Source of the DNA: Harmothoe impar
Taxonomy: Eukaryota; Annelida; Polychaeta; Phyllodocida; Polynoidae
NCBI GenBank assembly: GCA_947462335.1
Contig: OX381718.1
Location: 42,470,281 to 42,534,280, forward strand
DNA length: 64,000 bases
Reading direction: 5' to 3'
The notes under the pieces: model-generated
Seen by the model: only the letters and a program-made list of their open reading frames with translations
What the model was told of the DNA's origin: nothing
Databases searched by the model: none
Shown: positions 20,423-33,578 of the stretch, piece by piece
Layout of the letters: every line of letters begins with the position of its first letter
Position numbering within the stretch: the stretch's first letter is position 1
Translations under genes and position numbers: made by a program

Positions 20423-23400
20423 ATGATGTATTCCCTGACCTTGGTCTGCATTTTGGTGCATGTCTATACTAGCATTATCTCTGTCAGTGCTGCATCAGGT
20501 AAGGTTACATACTGTTCTTATCTACGCAACCATTAAACCCTTTTTAAAGCCAACCTATATTTGATTTGGGGCCTAAATTGGAATATTACATTTTGCCGTA
20601 AGAAGGAGATTGGCTTATCTCTTTGGCTTAGGTTTATCATGATATTATGGCAGTAATTCTTTAAGTGTCAATGTGATATTTCCATAGTTATAGATGGGGC
20701 ATTCAGGCATCATGCTCTCCGTAACAGACTATCACACAATCTACAGGTTGGTGTTGGGCGCTATATGCCCAGGATACAAATATAAGAGAAGGTGGTACAA
20801 GCACCTGTGTACGTTACCAAAATTATGGAACCCAAAGGAATACAAGTGTAGCTAGAGACATCTGTGTGTAGATCATATAGATTGACAACGTATGCATGTT
20901 AGAATTACCCTAACATAATTAATTTTGATATTTTTAAATGCAACCTAGCAGATCTAAACCAGTAAACGATGCAATGTGAAAAGGTGTTCTTCACTGACTG
21001 GTGTTTAGCGCCCAACAATCAAATGATGCACGTGCAGCCCTGGTGTTTGCATCCATTAAATCTACACGTTCCTGTAGTCTTGAATATCTCGAAAGCATCC
21101 TTTGAGGGTTTAGGGAATACTTCCTTTACATTTATTGCTACATACCTTTAAAAACAGTCTTGATGTCTTTAATAATCTCACATAACTATTGATGAAGTTT
21201 GATTTATCTAAAACTTAAATGATAATATATTAGTACTAAGGAGGAAAACTTAATACATGGTTAAGTACTATCCGGCTATCTAATGTTATTAGATAATTGA
21301 TATCTGTTTTTCAGACATGTGCCAATCTAAGATAAATCGGCACAATGACATGTGTTACTGGATCGACACCACGGGTACCTCTTTCTCCGAGGCCCAGCAG
21401 AGGTGTGCGGCCAGTGGTGGTAACCTAGCAACCATCGATAATGCAGAAACTTCATGGTTTCTGAAGGATCACATTGATGAAAAAGGGTAATTCTTAGTGT
21501 GCATTTAATAATTGAGGACATAGAGCTAGTGTGCATTTATTAATTGAGGACGTAGAGCTTTTGTTGATGAAAGCACTTATCTATGATGACGATGATCTAT
21601 GACAATGTACGTGCAAGTGTGTTTCACTTGCATGTTTTGATGAATAATTCTTGGCTCTGGAGAGCATTGCTATGGCTCCTGCTTAAAATCAGATGGCTTT
21701 AGCCGTGGATTTGTAAAGGTGATAACTATTCAGCTAACAAATAAACGTGGAAAACGTTTGCAGGAGGTTTGCATTTGCATAAAAAAGGTTTCCCTAACAC
21801 TTGGAAAACGTTAAACTGTTGACGCAAAAAAGTTTGCAAAAAAACGTTGATGATTATAATGAACATCTTATTATGCATCTCTGCAAATGGCATTTTGGTG
21901 CAGTGGTAAGCATGCATGACTCTCATGGTGATGAGATAGGTCACATGGGGTATATGAAGTGAATCTCCAAAGATTAGGTTACATGACTTGGGACCGGTGA
22001 GAGAGGCGACCTACACGAGTAACTGACGAGAGAGGCGACCTGCATGAGGGTTGTAGGCCTACTCTACATAGCAAAACCTGAAACGTTTGTTGCCAAACCA
22101 TATACAAACGTTTTGAAACATTCAAATACAAACCTTTGTCTCCAAACCATAAACAAACATTTAAAAACATTCAAACACAAACGTTTGTTTCCAAACCTAA
22201 TACAAACGTTTTAAAACGTTTTTATTTTGTTAGCTGGGGAGCCATGACTTGTGTAAAAGACAAGTGCCTTTTATCACATTGAAAGCATCAACTTAATATT
22301 CAGTCTGTACAGTAAAATACACATCTAGATGCCTTCACATGTCCCATGTCCTTCCTTTATTAAAGCTTTGAAGATGTAGCGCTCTGGATTGGTTACGATG
22401 AGCGAAACTCCACATGGAACGATGGTACGCCATTCTCATGGAGTAACTACGGGATAGGGGAGCCGAGTCGGGTCGTTGAGTACTGCACGTTTTTAGCTGT
22501 AAGGATCAGTGATTCGATGTACAGATGGGGCGATGGATTTTGTCACTGGCGTTTTCAGGGATTGTGTCAGATCCAGGTACAACCAGGTAAGCAGCACTAC
22601 AATAACTATCTTAAATTCTTGTGTAGAAGCAACACAAGTCAGATCAGCAGTGCAACTTATAATATGGGGACAAAATATGTGTGTGTCTTATACATGCGAT
22701 TATAAATGTATACATACTTCTGAGCTTAAGTGGCTATTATAAATACCCCTCTGTGGCTTATATGAATTAGGCTTATACTAGAGAATTTACAGCATTGACC
22801 CTTCAAAGGGAGCATAGTGTAATTATGCAGAATGCATGATGCTTGGATGCAGCCCTAGTAAGTTACTCACCAGAGCTGCTGTCAAACTGCCCCCCCCCCC
22901 CCCCCTAGTCTGAGTGAATCACCTGTAAGGGGCTGGCATGATACTTGAATGCATATATGTGACCCACCAGTCATGACAAACAAGGATATTATCCCATGGC
23001 CTTGATGCTTAGGGGATGGGATGGGTCAAAACTGAATATGGTCCATTTAGATAGTCACAACCAACCAACATTACCGGGATATGCATTTTTTGGGGACCTT
23101 TACTGAAAATAAAAACTAGCAGTGCTACCGATAAAAATTATCGTTATGGGAAAATCGACCACACCCGTCCAACTAGTAATAAATGAGGCATCTCTAAAAT
23201 TGATTTTTCAGCTCAAAGACCACAATATTTAGTTCTGGATGATTATCCTTACACATCATGTTGTTCCCACATGAAGTAAGGCAAGAATAAAATGATTTCT
23301 TGGGGTCTGAATGCTCCCTTAAACCAATGCAGTAATTGTTGGAGCACCCCTTACAAAAGGTACACAATGCTAAGAGGTGTTTTTTATTGTTAAGTAACGG

Positions 23401-23689
23401 CCACATCCCTCACATCACATTTTGTATACTCTATACTTACTTCATGTATTTTCCACTTTCAGTGAGTCAGTATGAGTTTGTTGGTATCGATGAAGGCACT
23501 ACTGTGACTGTCGGTGACCGTGTCGTGGTGGTAGAGACTGACTCTGTCATCTCATGTGGAGTAGAGTGTGCGAGGGATGTGTACTGCTCCAGGTTCAGGT
23601 ACATCCAGGCAGACAGATTCTGTACCATGTACTACTATGGAAGCCTTACAAAGACTGTTGACATCCAGGGTGAGTGGTTCCGCTACTGA
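20423..23689 (+). CDS. Secreted C-type lectin with C-terminal PAN/apple-like domain (231 aa, 4 coding exons)
   Basis: Exons 20423-20498, 21315-21486, 22366-22586 and 23463-23689 join in frame (696 nt with stop); every intron is GT-AG, phases 1, 2, 1. Exon 1 encodes a signal peptide (MMYSLTLVCILVHVYTS, cleavage probably near SAAS). Exons 2-3 encode a long-form C-type lectin domain: cysteines in DMCQ, DMCYW, QQRC, EYC, GFC and GLC, and the hallmark WIGY followed by WNDGTPFSWSNYG. The usual calcium/sugar motifs are altered: EPS instead of EPN, and WGD instead of WND, so classical calcium-dependent sugar binding is doubtful. NST in exon 3 is a potential N-glycosylation site. Exon 4 encodes a PAN/apple-like module (CGVECARDVYCSRFRYIQ then DRFCTMYYYG). 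The product should be an extracellular recognition protein; its ligand is unknown. There are two adjacent ATGs; the first is used here. Confidence 0.88.
21731..22236. mobile_element. 506-bp MITE in lectin intron 2
   Basis: CAGCTAACAAATAAACG (left) and CGTTTTTATTTTGTTAGCTG (right) are inverted ends, and AAACGTTT words fill both arms. The centre contains GGTGCAGTGGTAAGCATGC, resembling a tRNA A-box region, which may be a captured tRNA-like fragment. Orientation within the intron should not disturb the splice sites. Confidence 0.7.
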
Positions 23690-24783
23690 AGAATCAACTT
23701 ATTGCTCTATAACGGACAGGATATAAAGGACAACAGAAATTTCAATTTCCCTTTCAACCCAACTGTCTTCTCCACCAACACCATCTTTATTTCTACACCA
23801 TATTTCTATCTCTCCTAATCAAGTTTAGCGAGTAGTCTACTACCACGGTAATGTGGTGTTCACTAACTTTGAGCCTGCCCTCTTCATCAATAGGTCTTGT
23901 GTAGTTATTCCCTAACTTTGTAAAGGACCAGCTATACTGCTATTTCTAAATGATCTCATTCTCCGCGCCAACCCCTGGACACACACTTCTTTTACTGAAG
24001 GTCCAGTCACACTGATTCATTAAAGGCCCAACAATACTGATTATACCAAAGGCCCTATCAGATCTAATTGTCATACATCTAACATGATTTTACCTCAGTT
24101 TCTAAAAGGATCCCAAGTTAGTTCTAATGTAGAAATGTTAACTTAAAATTCTAATTGTTCTTAGAGTCTGACAGTGTTGTCAGCAGTATATAAATCAATA
24201 TCATCTTTGATTGAATTACAATTTTACTAGTACATCACTGTTTAATAATTACTCTATAACTTTAAGCCCCTACCGTGTTGAATTATAGATTATTATACAT
24301 TTTAAGTTCCTATGCTTTTACTATTTAATTCATATATGATTAAGGCTACCTTTAACGCCAATGGTGGTATCAGTCTTGGATTAAATGCAAATTTACCTAA
24401 TCTCCTAGAGTGTTGCCAGAGTGACAATTTACCCTAAAATCATACAGTGTTTGTAGTGATGTATTATACAGCATTTTTGCTATAACCATAGAGTGGTATG
24501 TTTTATGTTGTATGTTCAGATGTGTTCCTAATGTTCTATGGTGTTGCCAGCCGTATTTATATAAAGTTACCTGAATCTTCCTTTTCTTTGGAAATCAGAG
24601 GTAAACAAGTCATGTGTTTCTGAAGGGATTTTCAGGAATTTCAGGGCATATTACTTTTAGATTTGATCTAGTATAAGATACCACCCAATGTAAACCTCAG
24701 TTTGTCATGTGACCCAAAAGCATGAAGCATGGATAGATGTATAAAATATACATGGTTTGATTTGATATGATAAAGAAAATAAA
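23690..24783 (+). other. Putative 3'UTR of lectin gene with poly(A) signal
   Basis: No frame beyond the stop at 23687-23689. The first good AATAAA hexamer on this strand noted downstream is at 24778-24783, giving a 3'UTR of about 1.1 kb if used. The choice of site is inferred. Confidence 0.4.
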
Positions 24784-26257
24784 ATGTATTGGGTGTTTCC
24801 TGAAGAAGCTTATTTGTTGCATCTTCATTACTCAACACTATCAATCACAACCACGAAACATTGTGTGCAAAAGCATAGCATCTGGACATGACCAATGTTT
24901 GTCACGACGAGGGGAGGGGGGATTTAAGGTTAGTAAACTAAACCCCACTGACCTAGTGCCATTAGTGTATGTACACATGAATAAGTCACACTTAATCAAA
25001 TTAATCTGAACTTCCTATCTTGGTTCGTTTCATCTAACACTATTCTTTATATCTATGATCACTCTCGACCATAAAAAAAACTCAAATCAAGATACCATAA
25101 ACATGACTGAACTTTAATGGCCCTAGCACCCATCTAAGTCCCACCAATGTTCATAAGTTCAACTATACAGTTCATCAATCCCAACTCTCAAGATGCCCCC
25201 CCCCCTTCCCTTTTTATTTCCAAGTCCTAAACTTCTGCTCTAAGATAGTTTCCTTATAAGGCATCCAACCCACACTCTGCTAGGCGAGTGAGTTTCAGTA
25301 AACAAAGGAAGTGAGGTCACAGACTAAATCCCTGAGCCCTGATTGGTCAGAGCTGATTGGTAACCATGGTACACATAAGCATAGTGAGCCTTGTCAACAA
25401 GGCATTCAGTGGTTGTGAAAGGTAGGAACCAGCAGTCCTAATCCGTTTTTCCCCAAATTTGGGGTGGTGTACACACATAGTTATTATATAAAATATAGGG
25501 AGTGGATTCCCCGGGCCTGAGAGAGAAGAGTGAGAGTATTGGAGATCTACATGGCACCACAGGTACAAGGACACACATGATACCAGTGGTACAGGACACC
25601 AGATGTATGATAACAGCATTATGGATTAGCTTGCTGATACCGTTCTCCCAGCTATTAGTGTAGAAACCTAGATACTTCTGAATGAATTAAAACGGACGTA
25701 ATGTACCATTAAATGAATAGCATAGCAGATCGTGTTTCAGGTGTCACCCTTTTAATTCCTAATTAATCCGTATTATGTAAGCGATCTAAGCTTGAGCATC
25801 ATTAAATCACATTTCTTTGAGTTAAGTATAAGTGAAATAGGTGTGTCACTTGTGATCACATGTCTCAATTAATTAATGACTCATATCTTACTGCACCTCC
25901 AGTGACAGCCAGTGTCATGCAAGAACCTTATATGGCAGAGGCGCGGCTTTAGGATAATGTATTTTAGGTAATTAGTTATCAAGCCCACTAACAGTTGCAG
26001 ACATCACGGGCGTCAATTCTAATCCAAGGATTCAGCTCATTATTCTATTGTCTTTTTACTTAATTAGAGTCATCAGGCCAACTAATAGATGCAATTTGAC
26101 TGCAGGCATCATGTATTAATTAATTGACGAGACTGATAACTCACATGGACGGGCTCAAGTTTTAATACGTTAATGTTTCATTTTACATGCAGACGAAGTT
26201 AATTTATTTGACAATATGTTGTTGGGAAAAAAATGAACCAGATGTAGAAAAGATATC
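24784..26257. other. Intergenic; paired CCAAT boxes at 25340-25365
   Basis: No gene supported. TGATTGGTCAGAGCTGATTGG near 25340 contains two inverted CCAAT boxes, preceded by GGAAGTGAGGTCAC; this could be promoter remnant. C-run at 25196-25205. Confidence 0.35.
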
Positions 26258-26327
26258 TGGCGAAAGCGGGACTCGAACCTAAGACCCTCAGATCCGGGAC
26301 AGATCACACTACCACTGAGGTACATCC
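26258..26327 (-). tRNA. tRNA-like relic or tRNA-derived SINE head
   Basis: The minus strand reads TACCTCAGTGGTAG (A-box-like) and, 35 bases on, GGTTCGAGTCC (perfect B-box), ending CCCGCTTTCGCCA. The 5' arm (GGATGTA) does not pair with the 3' arm (TTTCGCC), and the anticodon and T stems are weak, so this is a pseudogene or SINE-like fragment, not a working tRNA. Confidence 0.4.
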
Positions 26328-26339
26328 ACACAGATAGAA

Positions 26340-26535
26340 GTAACAGCGTCAAACAAGAGTCCAGGCTGCTCCAGCATGACTCTTCTGTTTAGGGGAGTCT
26401 AGGTCGCCTAAAGGAGCCTAGGTGACTTGGTGACTGATCTAAGCCTAAGGGAGTCACCTTGGGGAGTCATATGACCCAGAGAGCTACCTGGACTCCCTTT
26501 TGATGTTATTTCTTTTCTCTGTGCACAGCTGGTAA
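26340..26535. repeat. Short member of the GGGAGTC element family
   Basis: AGAGTCCAGGCTG at the left and CCTGGACTCCCTTTTGATG then TTTCTTTTCTCTGTG at the right resemble the ends of 30394-31425. GGGAGTCA/TGACTCCC words lie between. Confidence 0.55.
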
Positions 26536-26979
26536 CTGAACTGCCACGTATGTTACTTTACTAAACTGACACATAATGAAGGCAGATTACTGATCTCAGC
26601 GCAGAGGATCCATTTCTCATAATTCATGTAAAAATATATATGATGTTGTATGGAACTCCTATAATAAAAAACATGTTTGAGAGAAATGTGCTGGTAACTT
26701 TCTTGCTCGCCAAGTATAAATGGTGAGAAATTAAAGTTACCCTTCCAAGTAATGAATAACTTCCAAACATATGAAAAGTTGATTCATCATTCTGTGTAAT
26801 ATGCATTCTGTTCATTTGGTTATATGTTGAACTCATACACCCCATACTAGATCTGGACAGACAGGCCACTTTTGATCGTTTTTTAAATTCTAAATCACCC
26901 CATGTAATGAAATAGCCTATAAACTAAAAAAACATTCAAAAATGCTTCAGATTTCATACAGGCAATATTAAACTTAGGC
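26536..26979. other. No recognised feature
   Basis: AT-rich; nothing supported. Confidence 0.35.
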
Positions 26980-27610
26980 ATGAAAGGCCTACTGTACACA
27001 TATGGACACATTTATATTATTATTTCAACTGTCACAGACAGATGATACTTGAATATTATTGTGTTACGTGTGACCTTTTCCTCTGGCCATTTAATAACTA
27101 ACTATTAGTTAACCCTGAAGCAGCATAACGCATCATGCCTTTCAGTCAGCATGATGCAGGACTGCATACATTGAGCAGTTGCATCATGCCAATTTGATAC
27201 ACTCCTAAAGGCTCAACATGATATACGAACACAGCAATGATACATTACTCATCAGCACCGATTTAGTGACTGCAAATAAACATCAGGTTTCGGTATCATG
27301 CCACCCTTTAAAGGGTTACAATATCCCATCACATGAATACTGCTTCATCACATTATTTCTGTACGACAACCGCCTGGCCACTGCCCTACAGGAGAGTGAC
27401 TGAGGTGACCAGCAGTGTCTATATTTACTGTGCCGTTAGAAATAAACACAACATGTGGGGTAAAAACTGGTGCTGCGGCCAGCGATAATAATAAGGAGAG
27501 GCTGTTTGATGACATGAACGGGGGATAAAAAGGGAGCGCTTATTGGTAAACCTGCCTGTATCACCCACACCAACACAGTCACAGAGATTTAGAGAGATCC
27601 TGGTTCTAGG
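26980..27610 (+). repeat. Dispersed repeat family B, copy 2
   Basis: Matches 14130-14870 and 50930-51560 in landmark order (AGGCCTACTGTACACATATG, TTCCTCTGGCCATTTAATAA, AGAAATAAACACAAC, TGGTGCTGCGGCCAGCGATA, TGTTTGATGACATG). It lacks the 215-bp MITE present in copy 1. Confidence 0.7.
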
Positions 27611-29459
27611 ATATTGTCAATGAGAATCAGTATAATCTGAGTACAACCATAGCAGACCAATAACTCTAAAGATAGCCGTAGCTATAAGCAGTCATAGTCT
27701 TAGTAACTTTTGTCATGAGTAAAGTTGTGGCGGCAGTTGCTATGACTTGCTTGGAGAGGCCTGGAGGGCCAATATATTTGAAAAAGGCAGAGGCACAAAG
27801 CCAGGTATACATTGGGATAGCCGAATGTATTCATATTCCTGTAAACCATCCAATCCGAGCCTGAATACTCTGTTGATAACACTCTAGGAATATAGTAAGT
27901 TCATGTTATATACTGTTTGTTTGTATATATAGGAAGACTACAGTCCGCTGGCCTATGTCCTGTTTTTTCCCCCAAAGGTAGCTTATATTATTTAGAAATG
28001 GAAAATGGAAAAAAAATGGGGGGGTCCCGAGCTACTTTTTTATTACAGATTTTTGAAAAAAAAAAGTATTCTCTATTTTTGCCAAAAAATGCCAAAAAAA
28101 TGGGAATTTTCATGATTTTTTTTCTTAGTGAACCAATGTCCACACCAATTTTATATTTCACATGTATATTCCTAGGTTATGTCCTTTAATGGGAAAAATT
28201 AAATTATGGTCCAAAAATGTACTTTTTATGAAAAAACCTGATGGTTTTATGACGATTATTCAAATTTAATGCATAATTCTTCAGCAATATCTAAATATCA
28301 CTGAAAAAAATCCATGAACTTTTTATTTTATTTTTTCAAAAAATTGTTCAGATCAATAGCTAACATTCCTAAGGAATTTTGATAGTTGGTTCCGGGCATA
28401 TTTTAATGGTTTGTGCCTTTGAAGTTAAAAAATAGGACAAAAACTGTCTAAATCATTTAAAGGCCAAAATAATGGATAAAAGGCCAAGGATCAGGGTGGA
28501 AAATGAATATATTTTATACTCTTAGTTGTTTGAAGCACAGTGATGAGATCTATATCAATCTAGATAATGATTCCTTGGTAAATAATTCCAATGTTCTAAT
28601 TTATGATAAAAATAGCAAATATCACTGCCTCTAAATATATCAAAAATTCAAAGTGCAATAAAATGCTCAATTTTCCTCGGAATTGTCCAATTCCTGGATA
28701 TGGCTTAGTATGCATGTATATATATCCAGGTGTCCAATATTAGAGCGTTCTGACAGTACTAGTCTAAAGCTATATGCACAGAGAGCTGCGCAGTAGTCCA
28801 TATTCAATGAGTAGCGATCAACCTTAAGGGCAGCATCATGCTTAAATCTGCTCTTTTATTAGAAAGACAGCGTCGCTTCCTCCGCCCCCTCCTCCACGCA
28901 CGGTTATGGTCTAATGTGGACCTTAATTAGCATGAAATATAAAATATTTGAGGTTTCTTCTGGAATCATTTGCTACTTTTTTCTTCAAACCTCTGCTTTT
29001 TATTTCATGAGCAGTAAAAATGAGAATATCAATCCAACCCTGCCCTTTTGTTTGCATTATAAATGAAAGCGTTAACGTTCTTGTTAGAGACTCAACAATG
29101 TAGCACTTATACATCATGTTATTACCTGTAGTTTGTTCTTGTGTTTTGTTATGTATTTCATATTGTCCTTGTTCCAGCTCCATTTTATCACGACATTGGT
29201 ATTTTCAGAAACTGTAGCACGAAAATCAAAATGATATAATTTTCTGGCTCAATGCTGTCAATCGTCCTGAATACCCTACCATGTTTTTGGAACGCCCTCA
29301 CTGAGATTATGCCGCTTCCTGGTACATGGTTTCCTCGACTGGCAAAATCTTATAGGCACAATTGATATCTACCTCTGGATGTGTCCTTTTTATTTATCCA
29401 TATATATCACACTTGTATTTCATCTAGTGTAGTCTTACTTTAAAAAGAGATAATTCCAT
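27611..29459. other. AT-rich intergenic, no gene
   Basis: 28000-28700 is strongly A/T-rich with homopolymer runs. No supported reading frame, RNA gene or repeat boundary. Confidence 0.4.
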
Positions 29460-29560
29460 GGGCTCTGGTTCTTAAAGCGAGTGTCAGGGTCTTGATTGAG
29501 TGAGTCAGTTTTGATGACGGGAAATTGGAAATGCCTTCAACAGCTTTTCAAAAGTTAAAA
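29460..29560 (-). repeat. Segment shared with 36.8 and 58.5 kb
   Basis: On the minus strand ACTCAATCAAGA..CTGACACT is common to all three sites and reads in one frame as (D/E)(A/S)LNQ(E/D).DT followed by a basic/Asn tail. May be the edge of a dispersed repeat or old coding matter. Confidence 0.4.
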
Positions 29561-30393
29561 TCCATTTATCTGATCCTGACATGTCTACAGCAGTATGCTC
29601 CACAACTCATTACAATTCTGACTTCAGCATGAGTGAGTCTAATTATTTGTATTGTCTGCTTGCATGACTCCCGGGGGCATGACTACAGTAATGGGTCAGT
29701 TTATTTAGCAGTACCTCTGTCAGGGTCTCTTATCAGAAGCTGTTCATACAGAAACAAAGCACCAACAAAAAACAGTTGACACTCAGTACCACGTACCATC
29801 AGAACAAGTTATCTGACATTAGGTTCCTCATAACATCAACTGTCAGCAGATTAGGGGGGTGTTAGTGTAGGCCTTAGGAAGTGTCATGGTGGACAGGAAT
29901 GGATCGTGCAATGAGAGGGGGTCAACACTCTGCCATGTGCAATCCTCCCCACAGGCCTGCTAGTCATGTGACTCTCCAATAATTTTCCTTGTAGCAGAAT
30001 AAAGTGATGTTCCATCGCCATGTCGTTATTTTCTCATTGTGAGCAATACGTTTCAAAGTGAAAAATAATCATACATACAGTAGCGAGGATCGCCAAGTCT
30101 TCGTAGTGAGATAAACACAAATCCTATATATTAGTTGTAGATCACACAACTCATTCCTACAACGACTCCTATATATATATCTACCACATGGGCTCCACTT
30201 CCTCATCTTACTCACAAACAGGACACCACAGCAGCTGCCTCCATTTGTACAGACATATCTCCCGAGGCACAGCTATGTTCCTGATAGGATCATGCCTGGT
30301 GTTACTGTAGGGAGGGCACACCACACATTAGGCACTGTGTGGTGTACAGAAACTATGCCTTAGGGTCTACATAGGTCGATATAAATGTAGGTC
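29561..30393. other. Mixed repeat remnants, no gene
   Basis: GACTACAGTAATGGGTCAG near 29682 recurs inverted near 42335. CAGCTGCCTCCATTTGTACA near 30232 recurs near 45222. The stretch 29820-29900 resembles 37580-37700. No supported gene. Confidence 0.4.
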
Positions 30394-31425
30394 CACAGAG
30401 AGAAGAAACCGAGTCACAAGGGGAGTCCAGGCTATAAAAAGAGAGCCAGGGTCCCTTTGGCTCACTTTTCACACTGGCTGACTCCCCCTTCTAACAGCCT
30501 TGACTCCTTTTCAATTAGATCAAACAGAGTCCATGTCAGCTGAGGTGAGTCGATGGTTACCTGGACTCCCTAAGGGAGTCACAGAGGTGAGCATACAAAA
30601 CGGAAATAGGAAACCCACTAGGTGACACTACTGTACAATGACTGTAATGCCATCTAGCATATATGTTAAGAAGCCATCTGACTCTGTTTCTAATCAGAGT
30701 CAAGGGTCCCTACTCCCTTTTCCCCCAAGGGAGTCAAACAGTTGGTTACAGTTAAGCCTGCTAGGTGGTAGCACTATACCTAAAATGGTAATATTCTGCA
30801 TGCTCAGATCTCTAGATCCATGTTATTTGTGACATTGATACTTATGCTGATACGTGTATATCATTGTAGCATCAACATGTAATGTCAGAATTACATTTTA
30901 TGAAATAATTACAGTTAATTTAAAACTGTAGCATAAGCATGATGTGTAAGGTATAGACACCCAATTTGTAGCAAAATGAGAAAGTTAAATCTCAAAAGCT
31001 CATATGTTCCTTTGTATATTATCTAATGTGCTCTGAGGGATCTTTCTGAGTTCCCTCCTCCTTGTGAGGCATTGCACCAACATAATGTAGAAACATCAGC
31101 TAGGGAGACAGCTATTGAAATGGTTATATAGAGGGTTAGGGGGTAGGAATTACCTATAAATTATTACTCTCTATTCCAAAGGAGCCATCCTGTGCCTAGA
31201 CTCCCTTTCTAAAGGGAGTTGCAGCATAGACCTGGACTCTGTCTGTAGCGGGGAGTCATAAAAGGGAGTCATTTTGGAGGCAAAACCTGGGCTCTCTTAA
31301 GGGAGTCACATAACTCCCTTTTAAGGGAGTCAGGTTCATCAAGAGAGTCAGAAAGAGAGTCAGAAAAGAGAGTCATTCTGGAGGCAAGCCTGGACTCCCT
31401 TTTGACTCGGTTTCTTCTCTCTGTG
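30394..31425. mobile_element. 1.0-kb TIR element rich in GGGAGTCA palindromes
   Basis: CACAGAGAGAAGAAACCGAG then TCACAAGGGGAGTCCAGGC (30394 on) is inverted at 31388-31425 (GCCTGGACTCCCTTTTGACT then CGGTTTCTTCTCTCTGTG). Inside, GACTCCCTTT and AAAGGGAGTCA recur in both orientations, so the element can fold at many points. No coding capacity. The same internal words fill 38390-39290 and 40980-41260. Confidence 0.75.
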
Positions 31426-32319
31426 TCCATTAAGTCACTATGAGAGATGGTCTGCTGGTTTTGCAGCACTAATAATGATGTTAAAAGTAGCTGTTTAGGT
31501 AATTTCTATAGATGCCTTAAGTAAGCAGCAGCAGTTTCTATGCTAACAAAATGTAGGAATAGCAAAACTTTGTAGTCATCTGGATCCCAAATAAAGGGTT
31601 TTGTTATTGGTGAAATTTGCAGACAAACATTACTAAAACCCAGTGCAGTGCAGCAAGATGCTCTGTTGATATTTCCCAATCGTTTGGCACATGGCCATTA
31701 TAGATTGTGTTTGGCTAAATATGGAAGGATTATTGATGTGGGTTGGATATGTGGATATGCAGAAGGAGTGGGCCACTCCAGACACTCACAGTGCCTCACC
31801 TAAATGTCAGTACATGTGTGTGATATCCCTTATCATCCTGATTCAGGAAATCGCTATATGTGCACAATGGGAGGTAGGGAAGGAAACCTTGGAGGGTACA
31901 CAGCATCGACTTTGGTGTAGGGGGTCCGTAACAATCATTTAGCAATAGTAGGTGATTTCAGAACAAGATACCATTGATTAGAATGATGTATCCAAAATAA
32001 AGGCTGAATCACACACGCTAAAGCATAGTCAATAACAAAATATCGGACAAATCGTATCGGGACACCCTCAGGTTCTCTCTTGGAAAATGAATGAAAGGAT
32101 AATGTCTCAGACTTAGTTTATCATGTTAAATAGATTTTACATTCATTAGCGTTTAATAGCTCTCATATCTCGGAACTTGATGTTTATCATACATTTTCAT
32201 CGAATAAAAGCTCCTAATTTAGACTATCCAAATATATGGTTTTCATATTTTGCGACTTGTTCCTCATTTTGTAAGGATGGGTCACATAAATGTCACAGAA
32301 AGGGTATCAATGCATTTAG
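31426..32319. other. Intergenic with a two-copy repeat at 31761-31905
   Basis: 31761-31905 matches 48060-48205 (GCCACTCCAGACACTCACAG then TGCCTCACCTAAATGTCAGT). Open frames across it are not conserved between copies. Nothing else supported. Confidence 0.5.
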
Positions 32320-33578
32320 GGGATTATAACCCAGATATGCCTACCGTCCTTTTAAAAGGACGCCTACATGTACTACTTTAATGATCACTAAAATAATATC
32401 AAAATTGAATTCATATTGTTTTTAACTTCAAATTATAATAGAACAAGGGTACATGCTTCTATTTTGACTTTACAAGTATGTATATCATTTTTCATGTAAC
32501 CATGGCAACCATACACACAGGGGTTTCTCACCAAATAATGCCTGTTTCAAAATCCTGACTATTATAGGGCTTAGAAAAGTAGGACAAATGCATGAATTTT
32601 CAACATTTTTGTCAAAAACATGTGAAACTAATGGCATTGAGGCAATTTTAGCACCAAAAAAATGTCTAACTAGTTTAACCCCTCACTTATGGATAATTGT
32701 TCAAAAGCGTCCTTTTAAAAGGACGATAGGCACATAGGACATCAAAATTTCATGGGGAGTTCATTATTCAAATTTGTTCATGTCACAATGATATGGATGC
32801 ACATAAAATGATGCAATTACCTCAGTAAACTGTCCTCAATGATGGCATTGGTGTTATTCTTAATTGTGAAGGTATGTTTTTAATTGTGCATGAGTTGATA
32901 TATTGCCTAGCAACCACATTTGACAAAAATTCCATGCCTAGCAACAAGCATGCGGAATAGGCCTAAGAGAGCTTTAGATACAGCTAACCTGAGTACACAG
33001 ACCCAAGGATACCCATGATACTTATTGCATTTGTTTTGAATCAATATGTTGCCTATCCATGACATTCAAAAATATTCTGTGCCTAGCAACCAGCATTAGA
33101 ATGGCATTAACAGCCTAGCAACAACATTCAAATACATACTGTGCCTAGCAACGAGCCTGTGAAATGGCCCTTATCGAGCTTTAGATACACCTAACCCCAT
33201 TATGCAAACCCAAGGGCACCAGTGATACCTTTCATTATTTGTTTGAATCAATATGTTGCCTGTCCATGACATTAAAAACATTCTGTGCTTAGCAACAAGC
33301 ATGTAGCATAGCCTAAACAGCCTAGCAACAACATTAAAAAACATTCCATGCCAGGCACCAAGTGCGTGGAATGGCCCTTAGAGAGCTCAAGCTTTAGATA
33401 CACCTGACCCCAGTATACAGATGCAAGAATACCCAGGATACTTCTTGTGGTCATTTTAGATCAATATGCTGTCTATCCATGACATGTAAAAACATTCTTT
33501 GCCTAGCTACAAGCATGTCGAATGACCTATAGAAACAGCATAGCAACAACATAAAACAATTTACTGTGCTTACAGCTA

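Noticed and set aside
26258..26327. Functional tRNA gene
   Set aside because: B-box is perfect, but acceptor arms do not pair and other stems are weak.
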